From positions 62,001-126,000 of the forward strand of contig CAWBCC010000011.1 in NCBI GenBank assembly GCA_963787185.1: 64,000 nt of DNA, given 5' to 3'. Shown here in pieces: positions 17,085-29,734 of the stretch. Numbering within the stretch: position 1 is the stretch's first letter; every line of letters starts with the position of its first letter. The notes beneath the pieces are model-generated. The model did not search any database. It was not told the DNA's origin and saw only the letters and a list, made by a program, of their open reading frames with translations. This DNA comes from JAJXZP01 sp963787185. Lineage in GTDB: Bacteria > Spirochaetota > Spirochaetia > Treponematales > Rectinemataceae. Both the position numbers and the translations under genes were made by a program.

Positions 17085-18781
17085 TAGCCATCCCGCCAAT
17101 TGCCGTACTTGCGGAGAAGTTCGGTCGCGTGGGCGATCGAAGATTCCTCGCGCGGGTCGCCCGCGAGCATCCGCGCGATCTCCTCGGCCCTGGCCCTTCC
17201 CTCCATGCGCAAAAGCCTCGTGGAGGTGCGGCCCCCGGAAATCTCCTTTTCGACCTTGTAATGATTATCGGCGCGAACGGCGATCGATGCCAGATGTGTT
17301 ATGCAGAAGACCTGCTTGGATCGTCCGAGATTCCTCAAATGTTCGCCCACCGCCACGGCCACTTCTCCGCCTATGCCCGCGTCCACCTCGTCGAAGATGA
17401 GAGTGTCGACGTCGTCGGAGCCTGCAAGGGCCGTCTTGGCGGCCAGGGCCACGCGGGAAAGCTCTCCGCCCGAGGCAATCCTGGCCAGCGGCTTGGGGCT
17501 TTCGCCGGGATTGGGGGCGATCAGAAACTCGATCTCGTCCACGCCGAAGGGCCCGACCACGGGTTTGCCGCCTTCCGTCTCCTTTCTGCCCACCCGCACG
17601 AAAAACTTCGCCCGCGGCATGCCCAGACTGCGCACTATTTCCTCGATGCTCGCCTGGAGACTCGCTCCCGCACCCCTGCGCTTTTCGGACAGCACGAGCG
17701 CCGAGGCGAGGACATCGGCCTCCATGGCTGCGATGCGCTTTTCGATCTCTCCCCTGTCTTCCTCCCAGGTCTCCAGGCGCGACAGCCGTTCGCCGTCCTC
17801 CGCGAGCCGCGAGAGGACCTCCTCCACCGTGCCGCCGTACTTTTTCTTGAGCTTGCGTATGTCTGCGAGCCTCGTCTCGACTTCTTCGAGCCGCTCGGGG
17901 CTGAAGCGCAGGGAACCTAAGTGATGCCTGAGCGACTCGGTCACGTCTTCGAGCTCGTAGAACGCGTCGTCGGTCCGCCGGGCGAACTCGGAGACAGAGG
18001 GATCGATGGCCTGGGCAGACTCGAGCCCCCCGCGGGCGCGTCGCAGGGCGGCGATGGCGCCTTCTCCTGCGGCGGCGAAAGCCTCGTGCGCGGACTCCAG
18101 CGCCGCGTGGAGTTTCTCGTGCTGGGAAAGCAGGCGCTCTTCAGCCTCGAGCTCCGCTTCCTCTCCCGGCTTCAACCTCGCCTTGGAGATCTCGTCGACG
18201 GCGAAACGCAGGAACTCGATCTCGCGGCCGCGCTCCTTTTCCGATGCGATCGAGGACTCGTAGGCTCGCCGCTCGGCCGCCAACTCCGCGAAACGAGCAC
18301 CGAAGGCCGCGACCTCGTCCTCTATCCGCGCGAAGCGATCGAGGAGCTTGCGATGGTTGTCGGGCAGGAGAAGGGATTGGTGCTCGTGCTGGCCGTGAAG
18401 ATCGACCAGGAGCGACGTGAGCTCGGCGAGATCGGAACGGAGGGCGCTCTGGTTCTGGATGTACGCCGAGCCGCGACCGTTGGCCTTTATGCCGCGCCGT
18501 ATGAGGATGCGCCCGTCTTCGGGCTCGAGCCCCCGGGCGCGCAGCCAGGCCACGGCCTCCGCGTTGGCGGAGACGTCGATGAGGCCGGTGACGAGGCTCT
18601 CCTCGGCCCCTGTCCTGATCACGCCCGTATCCGCCCGCGCGCCGAGCAGAAAACCGATGGCGCCGACGAGAAGGGACTTGCCCGCTCCGGTCTCCCCGGT
18701 GAGGAGGTTGAGTCCGCCCGAGAACGATACCGAAAGCCGTTCGATCAGGGCGAAATCGCGCACGGAAAGCTCTTCAAGCAT
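17084..18781 (-). CDS. recN: DNA repair protein RecN
   Basis: A 565-aa SMC-like ATPase acting in double-strand break repair. The N-terminal Walker A is LNLLTGETGAGKSLLVGAI, a QxxLLxLDLHGQHEHQSLL-type RecN signature follows (SLLVDLHGQHEHQSLL), a central coiled coil spans roughly residues 150-360, and the C-terminal signature/Walker B region reads ASGGELSRVALAAKTAL and TLIFDEVDAGIGGEVA. Length and architecture are standard. Its first 8 bases overlap the NAD kinase gene and its stop overlaps the next start, so NAD kinase, recN and the helical protein form one tightly packed unit. Confidence 0.95.
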   Translation of the reverse strand: MLEELSVRDFALIERLSVSFSGGLNLLTGETGAGKSLLVGAIGFLLGARADTGVIRTGAEESLVTGLIDVSANAEAVAWLRARGLEPEDGRILIRRGIKANGRGSAYIQNQSALRSDLAELTSLLVDLHGQHEHQSLLLPDNHRKLLDRFARIEDEVAAFGARFAELAAERRAYESSIASEKERGREIEFLRFAVDEISKARLKPGEEAELEAEERLLSQHEKLHAALESAHEAFAAAGEGAIAALRRARGGLESAQAIDPSVSEFARRTDDAFYELEDVTESLRHHLGSLRFSPERLEEVETRLADIRKLKKKYGGTVEEVLSRLAEDGERLSRLETWEEDRGEIEKRIAAMEADVLASALVLSEKRRGAGASLQASIEEIVRSLGMPRAKFFVRVGRKETEGGKPVVGPFGVDEIEFLIAPNPGESPKPLARIASGGELSRVALAAKTALAGSDDVDTLIFDEVDAGIGGEVAVAVGEHLRNLGRSKQVFCITHLASIAVRADNHYKVEKEISGGRTSTRLLRMEGRARAEEIARMLAGDPREESSIAHATELLRKYGNWRDG

Positions 18782-19631
18782 CGGGGCCTCCCGACCAGGC
18801 TAGCTTGGAGCGGAGCACCTCGTAGAAGGCCGATTGTCCCGAGGCGTAGATCCTGGCTTTCGGTCCCCGCATCCCGAATCGCACGCGATCGTCCGGGATG
18901 AGCTCGAGCGTCTCCTGGCCGTCGACGGTCAGCATCGCGGCGGCCCGACGCCCCCTTTCGACATGGACTTCGATCGTCTCTTTCGCGGAAAGAATCAGGG
19001 GGCGGTTGGAAAGAGTGAACGGGCAGATGGGATTCAGTACCATCGCCTCCATCTCCGCGTGGAGAATCGGCCCGCCGGCGGCGAGATTGTACGCCGTCGA
19101 TCCCGTTGGAGTGGCGACGATGATTCCGTCCGAACGGTAGCGTCCGAGCGGCGCGCCGCCCACGTTCAGTTGCAGGTCTATGAGTTTGGCTATGCCTTGG
19201 GCCGAAATGACCCCGTCGTTGAGCGCGATGTACGTGGCGATCGTCCTACCCTCGCGGATGGCCTCGATCGAAAGCATCGAACGCTCGGAGGCGGAAAGTC
19301 TTCCCGCGAGCCAGGCATCGAAGGCCTCTTTCCATTCCTCGCGCCCGATCTCGGCGATAAAGCCGAGTCGCCCGAGGTTGACGGGAAATAGCGGAATTCC
19401 CTTCGGCGCAGCGAGGCGGGCGGAATAGAGCACCGTCCCGTCTCCGCCGAGCGAGATGACGAGGTCCACGCCGGAAAGCTCGGGAGGCGGGCCCGGATCG
19501 CCGTCGAATTCGAAACAGTTCACGTCGATCCCCATCGAAGTGAGATAGCCGTGCATTTCGAGCGCGACGCCGGTCGCATCGTCTTTTTCCCGATTCGCAA
19601 TTATGAGAATACGCTTTCGGACTTCGGCCAT
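18774..19631 (-). CDS. nadK: NAD kinase
   Basis: A 285-aa ATP-NAD kinase that makes NADP. Motifs present are the catalytic GGDGT loop (LVISLGGDGTVLYSARL), the NAD-contacting segment seen here as LNDGVISAQG where most enzymes have NE, and the conserved glycine-rich TPTGSTAYNLAAGGPI. The Asn-Asp for Asn-Glu change is conservative. The gene overlaps recN by 8 bases and follows the DegT-fold gene by 15 bases, all on the minus strand. Confidence 0.93.
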   Translation of the reverse strand: MAEVRKRILIIANREKDDATGVALEMHGYLTSMGIDVNCFEFDGDPGPPPELSGVDLVISLGGDGTVLYSARLAAPKGIPLFPVNLGRLGFIAEIGREEWKEAFDAWLAGRLSASERSMLSIEAIREGRTIATYIALNDGVISAQGIAKLIDLQLNVGGAPLGRYRSDGIIVATPTGSTAYNLAAGGPILHAEMEAMVLNPICPFTLSNRPLILSAKETIEVHVERGRRAAAMLTVDGQETLELIPDDRVRFGMRGPKARIYASGQSAFYEVLRSKLAWSGGPDA

Positions 19632-19646
19632 CCTGTCCTTGCCTTC

Positions 19647-20669
19647 CTAGGGAAGGGTCGCTAGAACCTTGGAAATCTTCTGTGCGTTCGAGGATCCTAT
19701 CCTCTGGTGGAGCGGGAAAAGGATACAGCGCATCACGAGCGATCGCGCGACCGGACAAAGGCCCTCGGGCAGGAGCCCTTCAGCCGCGATGCTGCCCGCG
19801 AAGGCCGGTTCCGTGTCCACTTCTTTTTTCTTGGCATAGGCCCGCACGTCCTTCATACCCGAAACCAGAGAGACGGGAAAGGCCCAGTAGCCCGGTTCGC
19901 CTTCGCCCGGCTGGGCAAGGAGCCGGTGGCGGGTGCGAGCCAAGGATTGGGCGAACAAGGCAGCGTACTCTCGACGCCGTTCGATGGAATGCTCCATCTC
20001 GCGCAGCTGTGCGAGTCCGAGGGCGGCATTGTAATCGGTCATGAGCAGCTCCCGGGCGGTCGCCTCCGCGAGGTTCCGCAGGACCGTGCCCTCCCGGCGG
20101 CCGTGGGCGAAGACGAGAGCTCCGCCTCCCGCCGTCACCAGGCCCCCGTGCTCGAGCCCCAGGACGGCGACCTGGCCCAGGGAGCCCGAGCGCGATTCGC
20201 CGACATAGGCGCCCAGGGATTGACTGATGTCTTCGATGACCTGAATGCCCAGGCCGCGAACGGCAACGGGATCGTGCATGAGACCGAGGGCCTCGAAAAG
20301 CACGAGAACCTTGGGGCGAGGATCCAGCTTGTCGAGCGCATCCAGATCGGCCATGCCCGTTTCGGGATCGGCATCGAGAAAAACCGGCCGTATCCGTCTG
20401 GACTCGAGAACCTTCAGATAGTATGCGGGGGCCAGAGCCGGAACGGCGACGACATCGTTATCGGCGACGGCCAGGGCTTCCAGGACCAGATTGAGCGCGA
20501 TGAAGGGGCTGCGGACGGCGAAGCCGAAATCGAAGCCCAGCTCTTCGCGCGCCGCCTTGGCGAAGCGATCGAGATATTCCCCGGGGCCGATCGAATCGGT
20601 CACCAGGCAATTGAGAACGGTGTCCATGTCCTTTCGACGTATGTATGACCGAAAAACGGGAACGCTCAT
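19647..20669 (-). CDS. DegT/DnrJ/EryC1-fold protein lacking the PLP lysine
   Basis: A 340-aa protein with the overall order of DegT/DnrJ/EryC1/StrS sugar aminotransferases: an N-terminal VPVFRSYIRRKDMDTVLNCL arm, the D-x-G-x-Y-L-D-RFAKAAREELG helix, a cofactor-site IQVIEDISQSLGAYVG (with the Asp and Gln-Ser that contact PLP), and the region where the Schiff-base lysine should be. There the sequence reads LGLEHGGLVTAGGGALV: the expected S-F-x3-K position is glycine. It therefore probably does not form an internal aldimine and may be a dehydratase-like or structural paralogue. It sits between cheW and NAD kinase. Confidence 0.7.
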   Translation of the reverse strand: MSVPVFRSYIRRKDMDTVLNCLVTDSIGPGEYLDRFAKAAREELGFDFGFAVRSPFIALNLVLEALAVADNDVVAVPALAPAYYLKVLESRRIRPVFLDADPETGMADLDALDKLDPRPKVLVLFEALGLMHDPVAVRGLGIQVIEDISQSLGAYVGESRSGSLGQVAVLGLEHGGLVTAGGGALVFAHGRREGTVLRNLAEATARELLMTDYNAALGLAQLREMEHSIERRREYAALFAQSLARTRHRLLAQPGEGEPGYWAFPVSLVSGMKDVRAYAKKKEVDTEPAFAGSIAAEGLLPEGLCPVARSLVMRCILFPLHQRIGSSNAQKISKVLATLP

Positions 20670-20694
20670 GTGAAGGGATATCCTTGCCCGGCCT

Positions 20695-21174
20695 CTAGAG
20701 GCGGATCTCTTCTATTTTTTGCAGCTCTTTGGCGCTGAACAGCTTCTTGATATCGAGCAGAATCAGGTAACCCGACTCTCGGTTGACCACACCCTGGATG
20801 TATTCCGCCCCGATTCCGCTGAGCATCTGGGGCGGCGGCTGTACCTCGGGCAGCTCGATCGCCACCACACGCTCTACCCTGTCTATGATGACGCCCAGCT
20901 TCATACCATCGATGTCTATGATGATGAAGCCGGAAAGCAGTTCCTCGTCTTCGCTTATCTGGGCCTTCTTGAGGTGAAAGCGCTTATGAAGGGAGATGAT
21001 CGGTATTATCTCTCCGCGAAGATTGAACAGGCCTTCGACGTAACTGGGGGCGTTGGGGATTGAACGGATATCCTGGACGCGCACGATCTCTTTCACGTCC
21101 ATGATGTCGATACCGTAGAGCTCATCGCTGATTTGGAAGGTGACAAGCTGAATTTGCGTATCTTGTTCTGCCAT
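20695..21174 (-). CDS. cheW: Chemotaxis adaptor protein CheW
   Basis: A 159-aa coupling protein linking chemoreceptors to the CheA kinase. The double-barrel CheW fold is evident: LVTFQISDELYGIDIMDVKEIVR, the conserved NLRGEIIPIISLHKRF receptor/kinase interface, DRVERVVAI, and YIQGVVNRESGYLILLDIKKLF. Length is standard. GGGGGAG lies 4 bases before the ATG. It begins the minus-strand unit running into the DegT-fold gene, NAD kinase and recN. Confidence 0.93.
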   Translation of the reverse strand: MAEQDTQIQLVTFQISDELYGIDIMDVKEIVRVQDIRSIPNAPSYVEGLFNLRGEIIPIISLHKRFHLKKAQISEDEELLSGFIIIDIDGMKLGVIIDRVERVVAIELPEVQPPPQMLSGIGAEYIQGVVNRESGYLILLDIKKLFSAKELQKIEEIRL

Positions 21175-21323
21175 GGCTCCCCCGGTCCTCTAGCAGGCTG
21201 TTGAAATACTCGAAGCATCTCAACCCCATTCTAGGACATCGAAGTAGAGTGTAGCATCTTTCACGGGGGCGGGCAAGGACGGCGATCTCGCGGGAAACGC
21301 CCGTTTCGAGCCGCTTTCAAGAA

Positions 21324-21331
21324 TAAAAAAA
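21324..21331 (-). terminator. T-tract terminating the rRNA operon
   Basis: Reading the minus strand, the closing helix of 5S rRNA (GCCTGG with CCAGGC) is followed immediately by a run of seven T, giving an intrinsic terminator that shares its stem with 5S helix I. Confidence 0.6.
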
Positions 21332-21443
<112 letters not shown>

Positions 21444-21629
21444 AAAATTGACTTTTTGAAGTCCGGTTCCTTCGTCCTCCTTGCGGGGGGGGCGACGGAA
21501 CCCGAGGGCGGCCACGAAGTCGGGGCCGCGGGGAAGCAGAGGGTCTGGTCGACCGAATGCGTAAGGCATGAGTATAGCGAATTGCGGATTCGCTGGTGAG
21601 CTTAGCTCACCGGAGAGCGAAGAATAATA

Positions 21630-24646
<3,017 letters not shown>

Positions 24647-24895
24647 TAGTCTTCGCTCTTACGTCCTCTTCCCGCCAATCGCGGCCTTTTAACGCAACTG
24701 GCGAGCCCTCAACAACGAGTCTTCCGTTGAAAACTCGCACACGCAGATTCGGTCGCTCGCAAATCGCTGCGCGATTCGCGTCCGTGAAGCCCTCTCGGCT
24801 TCACGACTGACTCTTTCTGCTTTCCCCTTCCCTCGTTATGTCAATGAACAACCGTTGCAAATCCAGCCAACCTTCGCCAACTGCTTTGAAATGAT

Positions 24896-24969
24896 TGGGC
24901 CTGAATAGAGTTGAACTATTGACCCCTTCCTTATCAGAGAAGTGCTCTAACCGACTGAGCTACAGGCCC
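24896..24969 (-). tRNA. tRNA-Ile (GAU anticodon)
   Basis: A 74-base cloverleaf on the minus strand: acceptor GGGCCTG pairs with CAGGCCC, the D arm contains AGCTCAGTCGGTTAGAGC, the anticodon loop reads CTGATAA with anticodon GAT (complement at 24933-24935), and the T loop is TTCAACTC. No CCA is encoded. It sits in the 16S-23S spacer, the usual place for tRNA-Ile(GAU). Confidence 0.95.
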
Positions 24970-26748
<1,779 letters not shown>

Positions 26749-26832
26749 TATACCAAGGGTCCGAAGACCCCTAGCTTCCATAGAGGTTGAACTGTTCGTA
26801 GCTTCCTAAAAAGCTACCGGCATTCGATCCCC

Positions 26833-26957
26833 GGTGAAACGCCCGAAAGCGTTTCACCTTGCAGAATCCGCTCCGCAAATCCTGCCCAAGCTCGAGACCT
26901 TCGCCTCGTGCTCACGCAGAACCCGCTTCGCAAGTTCTTGCCTTACCTCGCTCTATC
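26833..26957 (-). other. Structured rRNA leader, 3' part: hairpins with a shared loop
   Basis: Upstream of 16S, a 10-bp stem GGTGAAACGC/GCGTTTCACC with a 6-base loop lies at 26833-26858. Two adjacent hairpins at 26861-26885 and 26916-26941 share the loop TTGCG(G/A)AGCGG on the transcript strand, while their stems differ but still pair. They look like diverged copies of one structure. Confidence 0.5.
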
Positions 26958-26982
26958 CCATCCCTAGTGACCTGTTAATGAC

Positions 26983-27130
26983 CCCTCAGCCAGTTTCAAA
27001 ACCCCGTTGGTCCTCAAAACTGGCCTCGCATTTGCTCCGGCTTCTTCGATGCCGCGCACAAATGCCTCAATTCAGGGTTGTTCTTTCAAAATGCATCTGT
27101 ATCTTGAAAGAACTTCTCTCGCTCAACCTT
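26983..27130 (-). repeat. Three-hairpin element, copy B (rRNA leader)
   Basis: On the transcript strand this stretch folds into three consecutive hairpins: 27080-27113 (GTTCTTTCAA/TTGAAAGAAC), 27028-27065 (outer GCATTTG/CAAATGC, inner CGGC/GCCG) and 26989-27024 (GCCAGTTT/AAACTGGC). A second copy of the same three hairpins, in the same order, occurs at 35157-35290. Loops and linkers such as TCGAAGAA and CCGGAGCAAATGCGA are nearly identical between copies, whereas stem positions change in pairs. Confidence 0.75.
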
Positions 27131-27160
27131 CTCAGCAACTTCCGTGCCAGAAGGCTCAGC

Positions 27161-27190
27161 TTTATAACATTCCGTTCCAAGCCATGTCAA
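27161..27190 (-). promoter_or_regulatory. rRNA operon promoter (proximal)
   Basis: On the minus strand a perfect TTGACA (27190-27185), an 18-base spacer and TATAAA (27166-27161) point toward 16S. Predicted initiation is near 27154, giving a leader of about 400 bases. Confidence 0.75.
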
Positions 27191-27392
27191 CCCGACTTCA
27201 TCGCTTTCCGCGCTTTTTTTCGCTCCCGCCGCAAAAAACCACCGCGAAGCGGCTCCAAAGCGGACAAAACCGACCCCTCATAGCCTGCCGTCGCCGGCCA
27301 GACCTAGGGCGCCGCCCGAGTCACACTCCGCTGTACAGATTTCCCAGACCGGCCGTCTCTTTCTCTCGACCCTGCATCCGGGGCGCTCGGTG

Positions 27393-27422
27393 AACATAGC
27401 TCCTTTCTCATCGTCCTGTCAA
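27393..27422 (-). promoter_or_regulatory. Candidate second, distal rRNA promoter
   Basis: A second perfect TTGACA (27422-27417) with an 18-base spacer and TATGTT (27398-27393) lies 230 bases upstream of the proximal promoter, just after the comM stop. Tandem promoters are common for rRNA operons; the -10 match is only partial. The stretch between the two promoters holds no convincing gene. Confidence 0.4.
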
Positions 27423-27465
27423 GAGCATCTTTGAAGTTTTCGTCGCGTTCCGCATGCGACTTCGT

Positions 27466-29019
27466 CTATTGCGAAGGCCCCGGCCAGGGGCCTTCCCCAT
27501 CGCCATGGCGGCGGTGCTGAACCGCTTCGAGAAGGTGGCATTCGGATATCGTATCCCTGCCTTCGAGGTCCGCGATGGTGCGTGCAATCTTCAATATGGA
27601 ATGGCAGGCCCTCGACGAAAGGCCGAGCATTTCGACGGCCCGTTCGAAGGCCAGGGCCGATGAACGAGTCAGGGCGCAGAATCGTTCCACGTGCTCGGCC
27701 CGAAGCCGGGCATTGCGCGCCAAGTCCATTCCCCCGTACCGATCGACCTGAACGGCGATCGCGGCCTCGACCCGGCTCCGCACCGCGGAGCTCGACTCGC
27801 CGGGGGGGCCTATGAGCTCTCCCGGCGGAACGGGCTCGACCGGAACGCGAAGGTCGACTCGGTCCAAGAGAGGTCCGCCCAGACGACGCCGGTATCGGGC
27901 GAGATCGGAGGTGGAACAGAGACAGGCCGCACCGGGCCTGCCCAGATTGCCGCAGGGGCAGGGATTGGCGGCGATGAGCAGCTGGAAGTCGGCGGGATAG
28001 CTCGTCGTCCATCTGGCTCGAACTATCGAAACCCGCCCCTCCTCCAGGGGTTCGCGCAGCGACTGGAGCACGTCGCTGCGGAACTCGGCGGCCTCGTCGA
28101 GGAAGAGAACTCCGCGATGGGCCAGGCTGATCTCGCCGGGGCGGAGCGACCTCCCTCCGCCTATGATACCTTCGGTCGAGGCCGAATGGTGGGGAGAGCG
28201 GAAAGGCGGCCGAAAGTCGATGCCCGAACCCGCGTCGAGCAGGCCTCCGAGTGAATGGATCGTGGCCACCTCGACGGCCTCTTTTTCGCTCAGGTCGGGC
28301 AGGAGACTCGTGAACCTGCGCGCCGCCATCGTCTTCCCCGAACCAGGAGGGCCCACCAGAAAGAGGTTGTGCCCTCCCGCGGCGGCTATTTCGAGGACTC
28401 GGCGCAGCCGGGCCTGACCGCGGAGCTCGGCGAGATCGGCCGCCGCGGGGGGCCGGCGAAGCGGGGACCGGCTCCATGGTCTCTCGCCGTCGGGTTGGGG
28501 CGCCGGCTCTCCCGAACGCAGTCGGGCCATTATGTCCAGGGCCTCGGTGAGCCTGCCGATGGTATGGATGTTCCCTTTCCCGAGAGCCCGGGCCTCCGCA
28601 CGATTGTCTTCGGGCACGACGAAGTCGCTTATGCCGGCCGCGAGACCCGCGGCCACGGCGGGCAGCACCCCCCTGACGGGGCGCACGGAGCCGTCCAATC
28701 GGAGCTCGCCGAGCGCAAGGACCGGCACGCCGGGATCGGGCACCGACCCCGCGGCGCCCAGCACGGCGAGGGCCATGGGCAGATCGTAGGCGGAACCCTC
28801 CTTGGGAAAATCCGAAGGAGCGAGATTGATGAGGATGCGGTCCATGGGAAACTCGAAACCGGAATTGCGCACGGCCGCCCTGACCCGGTCGCGCGCCTCG
28901 CGCACCGCTCCCGCGGCCAGACCGACGAGGTCGACGCAAGGTATGCCGCGGCGGATGTCGACCTCTACCGTGACGAGCCGCCCCTCGAAGCCTGCGGGTT
29001 CATGGGCGAGTACGGTCAT
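27466..29019 (-). CDS. comM: ComM/YifB-family Mg-chelatase-like AAA+ helicase
   Basis: A 517-aa AAA+ protein of the ComM (YifB) family, a branch-migration helicase that helps integrate incoming DNA during natural transformation. An N-terminal Lon-like pseudo-protease domain (VTVEVDIRRGIPCVDLVGLA) precedes the ATPase: Walker A LFLVGPPGSGKTMAARR, Walker B GVLFLDEAAEF, and the ComM zinc-like NPCPCGNLG followed by CLCS. The start ATG has GGAGGG 7 bases upstream; a longer open frame continues through tandem repeats and is not coding. Presence does not by itself prove competence. Confidence 0.92.
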   Translation of the reverse strand: MTVLAHEPAGFEGRLVTVEVDIRRGIPCVDLVGLAAGAVREARDRVRAAVRNSGFEFPMDRILINLAPSDFPKEGSAYDLPMALAVLGAAGSVPDPGVPVLALGELRLDGSVRPVRGVLPAVAAGLAAGISDFVVPEDNRAEARALGKGNIHTIGRLTEALDIMARLRSGEPAPQPDGERPWSRSPLRRPPAAADLAELRGQARLRRVLEIAAAGGHNLFLVGPPGSGKTMAARRFTSLLPDLSEKEAVEVATIHSLGGLLDAGSGIDFRPPFRSPHHSASTEGIIGGGRSLRPGEISLAHRGVLFLDEAAEFRSDVLQSLREPLEEGRVSIVRARWTTSYPADFQLLIAANPCPCGNLGRPGAACLCSTSDLARYRRRLGGPLLDRVDLRVPVEPVPPGELIGPPGESSSAVRSRVEAAIAVQVDRYGGMDLARNARLRAEHVERFCALTRSSALAFERAVEMLGLSSRACHSILKIARTIADLEGRDTISECHLLEAVQHRRHGDGEGPWPGPSQ

Positions 29020-29080
29020 CGCGCGCCCTCCGCAATCCGAACGCCCCGGTGGCCTGCCTACGATTGAAAGCTCAGCTTCA

Positions 29081-29322
29081 GCGCAGCGCGATGGCCACGG
29101 AACCGAGCAGAAGCCGGAGCGTACGTGCAGAGCGCAGCCACGGCAAGGTGCAGAACCCAACGCATAGCGATGGGTTCTGCTACGCAAGAGGCTGCGCCTC
29201 AGCGCAGCGCGATGGCCACGGAACCGAGCAGAAGCCGGAGCGTACGTGCAGAGCGCAGCCACGGCAAGGTGCAGAACCCAACGCATAGCGATGGGTTCTG
29301 CTACGCAAGAGGCTGCGCTAGC
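29081..29322. repeat. Two tandem copies of a 121-bp structured repeat
   Basis: Units starting at 29081 and 29202 are essentially identical over 121 bases. Each contains inverted repeats, for example CAGAACCCA/TGGGTTCTG around an 11-base loop. The second unit runs into a 30-bp perfect palindrome that overlaps the end of the small membrane-protein gene. Confidence 0.85.
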
Positions 29323-29334
29323 GCAGCCTCTTGC
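29305..29334. repeat. 30-bp perfect palindrome at gene end
   Basis: Bases 29305-29319 and 29320-29334 are exact reverse complements (GCAAGAGGCTGCGCT and its complement). The right arm encodes the last codons of the small membrane-protein gene, and the left arm belongs to the tandem repeat. It could serve as a transcript-end hairpin. Confidence 0.8.
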
Positions 29335-29617
29335 GACGGATCATCACCAGCAGTGCTGCACCGAGGAAAAGGAAGGGCAGGTTGGAGAGAATAATCCGTC
29401 CGAGGGGAATCCCGAAGAGAGCGAAGCGGGACTCGTCCACGATCCCCAGCTCGGCGAGAAGCCCGAATATGATGTCGGCGTAGCTCGCGATGGCGCCTAT
29501 GACGATGAGCATCCAGGCCAGGTCCCTGGTCCGCGACCAGAGGATGATGGCGAGGAAGGCCGCAGCCGCGGCGGTCGCGAGACGCGACACGAGATAGACG
29601 ATTTCTCCGGCGCTCAT
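29318..29617 (-). CDS. Small integral membrane protein (99 aa)
   Basis: A hydrophobic protein with about three to four membrane helices (IVYLVSRLATAAAAAFLAIIL, LAWMLIVIGAIASYADIIFG, LSNLPFLFLGAALLVMI) and a basic C-terminus RRKRLR. I do not recognise the family. The start is the ATG before SAGEIVYL; upstream of it the frame runs antisense through the spermidine-synthase-like gene. The 3' end lies within a 30-bp palindrome that adjoins tandem repeats. Confidence 0.55.
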   Translation of the reverse strand: MSAGEIVYLVSRLATAAAAAFLAIILWSRTRDLAWMLIVIGAIASYADIIFGLLAELGIVDESRFALFGIPLGRIILSNLPFLFLGAALLVMIRRKRLR

Positions 29618-29686
29618 GGTACGCCTACAGTGTCGGCGGAGTGTCGTCCCTTCTTGATCGAAGCCGCGAAGGCCGCGAAAGTCGTA

Positions 29687-29715
29687 TTGACAGCGTTCCA
29701 CCGGGGGCCTACCTT
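29687..29715 (+). promoter_or_regulatory. Candidate promoter of the spermidine-synthase-like gene
   Basis: TTGACA at 29687-29692, a 17-base spacer and TACCTT at 29710-29715 precede the ATG at 29735. The -35 is perfect and the -10 is weak. Confidence 0.35.
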
Positions 29716-29734
29716 GTCCCGAGGAGGGCATACC

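Noticed and set aside
21444..21629. Possible tRNA between 23S and 5S
   Set aside because: No cloverleaf or T-loop consensus can be drawn on either strand.
26834..27393. Open frames across the rRNA leader that resemble frames at 34884-35445
   Set aside because: The peptide similarity comes from the shared hairpin element; frames run on the opposite strand to transcription and lack starts.
27277..27396. 39-residue open frame on the minus strand with AAAGGAG before the ATG
   Set aside because: The spacing to the ATG is only 2 bases, the peptide is not protein-like, and the site lies within the distal rRNA promoter region.
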